The notes beneath the pieces are model-generated. The model was not told where the DNA came from. It did not search any database and saw only the letters and a list, made by a program, of their open reading frames with translations. Of a stretch of 10,298 bases of DNA, positions 6,635 through 10,298 are shown one piece after another. Numbering within the stretch: the first letter of the stretch is position 1; the number at the start of each line of letters is the position of its first letter. Source of the stretch: Bordetella parapertussis (GTDB lineage: Bacteria; Pseudomonadota; Gammaproteobacteria; Burkholderiales; Burkholderiaceae_B); contig CAMCWG010000082.1 in the NCBI GenBank assembly GCA_945882005.1, positions 1 through 10,298 on the forward strand. Direction: 5' to 3'. Both the position numbers and the translations under genes were made by a program.

Positions 6635-7108
6635 CTAAGGAAGATTTTTGAAGCGCGTCACAAGGAACATGACCAGCTGTACAACCAAGATGAGACATCC
6701 AATTGTGACCACAAGCATAGGTAGCCACTCAGGAGTTTCGACCACCGACACAGCACGGATGTCTTGCTCAAACGCATACAGCGTGTGCATCGCCAGGAAG
6801 TATGTCAACACGGCAGCAAATATCAGCGAGGTCACCACAATGATCCACTGAGCCAAGTTTCGCGTCCCACCTTTAAGTTTGTCGTAGACAATTTCAACGC
6901 GAATAAAAGCACCTTCTTTCAGTGCGTAGCCCACACCTAGAAAGATAACAATCGCATTCAAGTAGCCCGCAAATTCGTCCGCGACTTGGGTCGAGGTGCC
7001 AAATTGGCGGGCGATCACCTCAATGCAGACCAAGACTAAAATTAAAACCACCGCAGCGCCAGCAATATAGCCAGCCCCTTGCACGAGACGATTCGCTAGC
7101 TGCTTCAT
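6635..7108 (-). CDS. TRAP transporter small permease subunit (DctQ family)
   Basis: Four-helix inner-membrane subunit (helices about 15-37, 48-64, 86-107 and 130-151) that docks with the large permease to receive the loaded binding protein. It has 157 residues, normal for DctQ. The conserved segment is present: VIARQFG (31-37), ADEFAGYL (43-50), LGVGYALKEGAFIRVEIVYDKL (57-78), matching the R..G...(W)ADE..yl...lG..yAl+eG.h+rV pattern, with Val42 where many members have Trp. A strong GGAGG site lies 6 bases before the ATG. It is separated from the binding-protein gene by 82 bp containing a strong hairpin, and from the large subunit by 8 bp. Confidence 0.95.
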   Translation of the reverse strand: MKQLANRLVQGAGYIAGAAVVLILVLVCIEVIARQFGTSTQVADEFAGYLNAIVIFLGVGYALKEGAFIRVEIVYDKLKGGTRNLAQWIIVVTSLIFAAVLTYFLAMHTLYAFEQDIRAVSVVETPEWLPMLVVTIGCLILVVQLVMFLVTRFKNLP

Positions 7109-7149
7109 CGTGCACCTCCAAATGAGAACAACGGATGGATACCTGCGTA

Positions 7150-7179
7150 GCGCGTTGGACCCGAAGGCCCAACGCGCTG
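7150..7179 (-). other. UUCG-capped 13-bp hairpin between TRAP genes
   Basis: On the minus-strand mRNA, AGCGCGTTGGGCC pairs with GGTCCAACGCGCT (13 pairs, one of them G-U) around the loop TTCG, the extra-stable C(UUCG)G tetraloop. TACC and GGTA just outside can add pairs across a 5-base bulge. No T run follows. It lies 11 bases after the binding-protein stop. The likely role is to stabilise the upstream mRNA or reduce read-through, so that more binding protein than permease is made. Confidence 0.8.
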
Positions 7180-7190
7180 GTACTTAGATG

Positions 7191-8195
7191 CTATCGCCCC
7201 AGTTTTTCGCGAATTTCTTTGAGCGCGGCTACGGCATTCGGTCCGTGCTGCTTAGCCCAAGCATCCCAAACCGGAATCATGCGCTTAGCTAAAGCATCTG
7301 TCTCTTCTTTCGTAGGGCGGTACACTTTGACGTTGTACTTCGTTCTTAACAGTTCGAGCGCCGCGGCATCGTCACTATTGTTCTCTCGTGTCATTTTTGG
7401 ACCCCATTGTGCGGCGACCTTTTCTAGCGTCTCTCGTACTTTTGGATCAAGTTTGTTGTAGGCAGCCAAGTTGACGAAAACGTAATCCGGTCCACCCGCA
7501 TTAACGTCCGCCATGTAGGCCCAGTTAAGCCCGTCGTACCATTTAGCTCCAACGACGTTAAAGGCCGCCGTCATAAAGCCCTGCACGACTCCCCGCTCAA
7601 CAGCAAGTGGCACCTCCGCCGTAGTCAGCGACACCGCTGAACCACCCAATACTTTAAGCATCTCACTTTGCTTGGCATCCGTTGTTCGTAATTTTTTACC
7701 GGCCAACTGATCCGCCTTGGTGACCTGATCGCCACGACCGAAAATATTTTGTGGCGGCCAATCAAACGTGAACAACGCCTTTACACCTTGTTTTTTAAAC
7801 TCGGGGTCGGCGTACTTGTGAATGATTGAACGTACCTTCTCAACATCGTCGCTATCACGCACCAAGAATGGCAGGTTTGCGATAGATGCCAGCGGCACCG
7901 CTCCTGAAATGAAGCCTGAATAGCCTTGCCCAAGCTGAACTTGTCCTGTGCCAGTCGCGCGGACAATCTCTGTGGCTTTGAAGGGGAACTCACCAGCGGG
8001 ACGAACCGTAATAACCAGTTGACCATTCGTTTGTTTTTTTACCTCTTCGGCGAAACCAATCAAACGAACAGCAATTGGGTGCGTAACACCTACAAACGTG
8101 TACATATCCCACTTAACTTGCGCACTAGCACTTGCCGCAAGTACAAGCCCTGCAAACATAGTGCCGATACGACTTAGTTGCGTGATGACTTTCAT
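7191..8195 (-). CDS. TRAP transporter periplasmic solute-binding protein (DctP family)
   Basis: Exported receptor that captures an organic acid and hands it to the DctQ/DctM subunits. It has 334 residues, normal size. The first 25 residues form a Sec signal peptide: basic start, hydrophobic core, and ASASA before Gln26, giving a likely Ala25/Gln26 cleavage. The DctP core follows: GKKLRTTDAKQSEMLKVLGG (166-185) with Arg170 in the place of the arginine that normally clamps the substrate carboxylate, then TTAEVPLAVERGVVQGF (191-207). This predicts a carboxylate ligand. A GGAGA site lies 4 bases before the ATG. It is first in the TRAP operon and divergent from the racemase-superfamily gene. The substrate cannot be named; C4-dicarboxylates, keto acids, sugar acids and aromatic acids are all known for this family. 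Confidence 0.95.
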   Translation of the reverse strand: MKVITQLSRIGTMFAGLVLAASASAQVKWDMYTFVGVTHPIAVRLIGFAEEVKKQTNGQLVITVRPAGEFPFKATEIVRATGTGQVQLGQGYSGFISGAVPLASIANLPFLVRDSDDVEKVRSIIHKYADPEFKKQGVKALFTFDWPPQNIFGRGDQVTKADQLAGKKLRTTDAKQSEMLKVLGGSAVSLTTAEVPLAVERGVVQGFMTAAFNVVGAKWYDGLNWAYMADVNAGGPDYVFVNLAAYNKLDPKVRETLEKVAAQWGPKMTRENNSDDAAALELLRTKYNVKVYRPTKEETDALAKRMIPVWDAWAKQHGPNAVAALKEIREKLGR

Positions 8196-8243
8196 GTTGT
8201 CTCCAATTTATTTTTGATAATTTTTAATATTGCTGTTATTGCG

Positions 8244-8271
8244 TTCCAAAGTAGCTGAAGGTTGATATAGT
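8244..8271 (+). promoter_or_regulatory. Candidate promoter of the racemase-superfamily gene
   Basis: TTCCAA (8244-8249), 16-base spacer, TATAGT (8266-8271; five of six -10 bases). The start would fall around 8278, inside the palindrome at 8271-8280, leaving a leader of about 67 bases. The -35 is weak, so this promoter may need help. Confidence 0.3.
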
Positions 8272-8276
8272 GTCAA
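8248..8276 (-). promoter_or_regulatory. Promoter of the TRAP operon
   Basis: Minus strand: TTGACA (8276-8271), a perfect -35 hexamer, then a 17-base spacer and TACTTT (8253-8248) as -10. The predicted start near 8241 gives a leader of about 45 bases, AT-rich, ending in the GGAGA ribosome site. It overlaps the opposite promoter almost completely, so the two probably compete or are controlled together. Confidence 0.5.
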
Positions 8277-8280
8277 GACA
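8271..8280. promoter_or_regulatory. Palindrome TGTCAAGACA, candidate operator
   Basis: Perfect 4+4 bp palindrome around AA. It covers the TRAP -35 box and the predicted start of the divergent gene. TTGATA also occurs twice, 21 bp apart (8262-8267 and 8283-8288), on either side of it. The layout suits a dimeric repressor (for example GntR/FadR type, which uses short palindromes), but the regulator is not encoded in the window and its family is a guess. Confidence 0.4.
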
Positions 8281-8344
8281 GTTTGATAGGTATACACATA
8301 GATCCAATCAAGCAACAAACAATAAAGTTTATGGAGAAGACAAC

Positions 8345-9100
8345 ATGCGTGATTACTTAGCCTGGAGAATGGCTTTCGGTGTGACCACACCCTCTACTAA
8401 TACCGTGGTTCAACCAGAGTACGATGACATGCGTCCGGCTGGCGTCACGAACCATCTAGGGAGGATGGTCATTCCCGATATGGCGATCACTTGCACGGAA
8501 GACTTCGACAAATCGATTGCCTTGATTGATGCCGCGCTTGAAGAAGCAGTAGACCAAGTCATGGATTGCAAACCAAACGCCTTTGCCTTGGGGATTTCCG
8601 CCCTGTCAATCTGGGGTGGCACTTCCGATTGGGGTGACGAACTCAAGGCAAGAATTCGTAAGGTGGCAGGCTGGGATATTCCGGTTGCGATCGCCAGCGA
8701 GGCGATTGTTGCCGCGCTTAAGGCGCATGGGATTAAGCGCAATATTGCAGTGATGGAGCCCTATTACCCCTCGATCGAACCCCGTATGCAGGGGGTCCTT
8801 AATCCGCACGGCTACGAGGTGCTGCGTTTCAACCATATGCGAGGCAAAAGTCCTGCCTCCTACTCAATCCTGACTGCCGAAGACATGATCAAAGCCATCA
8901 AATCGATTGATGGGGATGATATTGAGGCCATTGTGCAATTTGGCGCGAACCTGCCTATGGCCAGACTGGCCGACGAAGCCGAGCGCTGGCTCGGCAAGCC
9001 TGTCATTAGTGTGAACGTTGCGACTTACTGGCATGCGCTGAGAATGAACGGGATCAACGACAAAATGTATGGTTTCACTAAGCTCATGTCGCAGTTCTAA
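8345..9100 (+). CDS. Asp/Glu racemase superfamily protein (maleate isomerase / arylmalonate decarboxylase-like), catalytic Cys missing
   Basis: Protein of 251 residues with the two-lobed fold of maleate cis-trans isomerases, arylmalonate decarboxylases and Asp/Glu racemases. Seen: FGVTTPSTNTVVQPEYDDMRP (11-31), the usual N-terminal substrate-binding PSxNTxxxPE loop; NHLGRM (36-41); LGISALSIWGGTSDW (82-96) where family members carry their first catalytic residue; IVQFGANLPM (196-205) where the second cysteine normally sits; and GKPVISVNVATYWHALR (217-233), a strong family match. The only cysteines are Cys50 and Cys75, neither at the expected sites. The start at 8345 has GGAG 8 bases upstream; a GTG at 8270 in frame would start inside the control region and adds an unlike stretch. 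It is divergent from the TRAP operon. It may be an isomerase, decarboxylase or non-catalytic relative. Confidence 0.88.
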   Translation: MRDYLAWRMAFGVTTPSTNTVVQPEYDDMRPAGVTNHLGRMVIPDMAITCTEDFDKSIALIDAALEEAVDQVMDCKPNAFALGISALSIWGGTSDWGDELKARIRKVAGWDIPVAIASEAIVAALKAHGIKRNIAVMEPYYPSIEPRMQGVLNPHGYEVLRFNHMRGKSPASYSILTAEDMIKAIKSIDGDDIEAIVQFGANLPMARLADEAERWLGKPVISVNVATYWHALRMNGINDKMYGFTKLMSQF

Positions 9101-9132
9101 GGGGGCAGGATTATTTACGAAAAGTCTCGAAA

Positions 9133-9168
9133 TTAAGGGGAAACCCGAACTTAATCGGATTTATCCGC
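9133..9168. other. Two adjacent hairpins between the racemase-like gene and moaA
   Basis: First: ATTAAGGGG (9133-9141), loop AAA, CCC, a GAA bulge, then CTTAAT (to 9156). Immediately after: CGGAT (9157-9161), TT, ATCCG (9164-9168). Neither is followed by a T run, so they are weak intrinsic terminators. They may end the upstream transcript or lie in the moaA leader. No molybdenum cofactor riboswitch was recognised in the 139-base gap. Confidence 0.45.
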
Positions 9169-9269
9169 AAATAACCTGACTCGTATCAAGGCCGCTTCGC
9201 CCAAAGCAAAAAAATACGGGTAAAGTAGTTGATAAGAATTTGTATCGCATGCTCCCAGTTGGACCCAAC

Positions 9270-10262
9270 ATGACTCACGCCGCGCCACCTCTTATTGATC
9301 GCTTCGGTCGAAGCATCGAGTACGTGCGCCTGTCCGTGACGGACCGTTGCGACATGAAGTGCAGCTATTGCCTACCCAAAAGTTTTAAAGGCTACCAAGA
9401 ACCCAAGGACTGGCTCACGTTCGATGAGATCGAGCGCGTGATTGGTGCGTTTGGCCGACTCGGTACGTCGCGTGTACGGCTGACAGGCGGCGAACCGCTC
9501 TTGCGTCGCAATCTGCCTGAGCTCGCTGCGCGTATCAGCGCATTGCCAGGAATTAAAGATCTATCCCTTTCGACCAACGGCACCCAACTACCCAAGCACG
9601 CACAAGCCCTGCGCGCAGCGGGCGTCACACGTTTAAACATCAGCCTAGACAGCCTTGATCGGGAATGCATCACGCAGATTACCGGTCGTGATTCAATCGA
9701 TGATGTCATGGCGGGCTTGGATGCTGCACAAGAGGCTGGCTTCTCCCCCATCAAACTCAACATGGTGGTGATGCCTGGCGTCAACGAGCATGAAGTTGAA
9801 GCCATGACTGAGTTCTGTATCAATCGCGGATTTATCTTGCGAATAATCGAAACGATGCCGATGGGCAGCACGGGCTTGGCCTCTGCTTACGCACCGCTTG
9901 GTCCGATTGTCGACCGTTTACGTGCGCGCTTTGATTTGATTCCTGAAATCAAGCAAATGGGTGGTGGCCCGGCCCGCTATTGGCGCACCAAGGATGGCCG
10001 AGGCCAAATTGGCGTGATTACCCCCATCAGCCAACATTTTTGCGAAACCTGTAATCGGGTGCGCATGGCGGTCGATGGCACGATCTATTTGTGCTTAGGT
10101 CAAGAAGAGAAAGTCGAACTGCGCCCCCTGTTACGTGGCGGCATCAGCGACGCTGAGCTTGAGCAAACATTGCGCGATGCGATTGAACTCAAACCAGAGA
10201 AACATGAGTTCCGCGAAGCACCGACTAAAATCATTCGGTTCATGTCGCAAACTGGTGGCTAA
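9270..10262 (+). CDS. moaA: GTP 3',8-cyclase MoaA
   Basis: Radical SAM enzyme for the first step of molybdenum cofactor synthesis: it turns GTP into 3',8-cyclo-7,8-dihydro-GTP, which MoaC then rearranges to cyclic pyranopterin monophosphate. From the ATG at 9270 it has 330 residues, like E. coli MoaA (329). Both 4Fe-4S sites are complete: Cys27, Cys31 and Cys34 (CDMKCSYC) bind the SAM cluster; Cys258, Cys261 and Cys275 (FCETCNRVR, then CLG) bind the GTP cluster. LTGGEPLLR (71-79) is the SAM-contacting GGE motif. The C-terminal Gly-Gly, needed for activity in the family, is present (SQTGG). The start is uncertain: a TTG at 9240 and an ATG at 9249 are in frame, but 9270 gives the usual N-terminus before LIDRFGR; no start has a strong ribosome site. 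No other moa/moe gene lies within the window. Confidence 0.96.
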   Translation: MTHAAPPLIDRFGRSIEYVRLSVTDRCDMKCSYCLPKSFKGYQEPKDWLTFDEIERVIGAFGRLGTSRVRLTGGEPLLRRNLPELAARISALPGIKDLSLSTNGTQLPKHAQALRAAGVTRLNISLDSLDRECITQITGRDSIDDVMAGLDAAQEAGFSPIKLNMVVMPGVNEHEVEAMTEFCINRGFILRIIETMPMGSTGLASAYAPLGPIVDRLRARFDLIPEIKQMGGGPARYWRTKDGRGQIGVITPISQHFCETCNRVRMAVDGTIYLCLGQEEKVELRPLLRGGISDAELEQTLRDAIELKPEKHEFREAPTKIIRFMSQTGG

Positions 10263-10298
10263 ACACCGCGCAGCACACTCCGTTTATTTCAATTATTT

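Noticed and set aside
6627..6728. N-terminal extension of the large TRAP subunit from 6728
   Set aside because: It overlaps the well-supported small-subunit gene, and its residues resemble no DctM N-terminus; the ATG at 6626 begins directly before the first helix.
9170..9269. Molybdenum cofactor riboswitch before moaA
   Set aside because: I could not find the multi-helix conserved pattern; only two small local stems are present, further upstream.
1..10298. CRISPR arrays, insertion sequences, toxin-antitoxin, phage or defence genes
   Set aside because: No regularly spaced repeats, transposase motifs, terminal inverted repeats or defence-type domains were seen on either strand; the genes are housekeeping or catabolic.

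Overview
The window looks like a chromosomal segment of a betaproteobacterium, probably Burkholderiales. The reasons are the minus-strand order tpiA, secG, tRNA-Leu(GAG), the Ala/Pro-rich C-terminal tail on SecG, the proteobacterial style of MoaA, and TRAP-transporter catabolic genes next to housekeeping genes. Base composition looks mid-range, higher in tpiA and aminotransferase codons than in the TRAP block; this was judged by eye, not computed. The genus cannot be fixed from the sequence.

Left part (1-3467), mostly housekeeping and mostly minus strand. From right to left it holds tRNA-Ser(UGA) on the plus strand; divergently tpiA (start best placed at 3272), secG and tRNA-Leu(GAG); a small universal stress protein; and a class I/II PLP aminotransferase. 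The aminotransferase reads without a stop from 1201 to the left edge (400 codons), so it lacks only its last residue or residues. A clear intrinsic terminator separates the stress-protein gene from the aminotransferase.

Middle part (3540-9100), a catabolic island between tRNA-Ser and moaA. Plus strand: an SMP-30/gluconolactonase-type lactonase and, 2 bp later, an alpha/beta hydrolase. Facing them on the minus strand: a complete TRAP transporter (periplasmic binding protein, small and large membrane subunits). Divergent from the transporter: an Asp/Glu racemase / maleate isomerase / arylmalonate decarboxylase superfamily protein that lacks the usual catalytic cysteines. The likely logic is uptake of a carboxylated, perhaps lactone-forming or aromatic-derived, acid by the TRAP system, followed by isomerisation or decarboxylation and ring-opening hydrolysis. 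The substrate is unknown and no regulator gene is present.

Right part (9101-10298): a spacer with two adjacent small hairpins, then a complete moaA (molybdenum cofactor step 1) and 36 bases with nothing recognisable.

The best leads are the cysteine-less racemase-superfamily enzyme, the compact divergent control region at 8244-8280 with a perfect TGTCAAGACA palindrome over the transporter -35 box, and the UUCG-capped 13-bp hairpin between the TRAP binding-protein and membrane-subunit genes. I found no defence system, CRISPR array, insertion sequence or phage gene.
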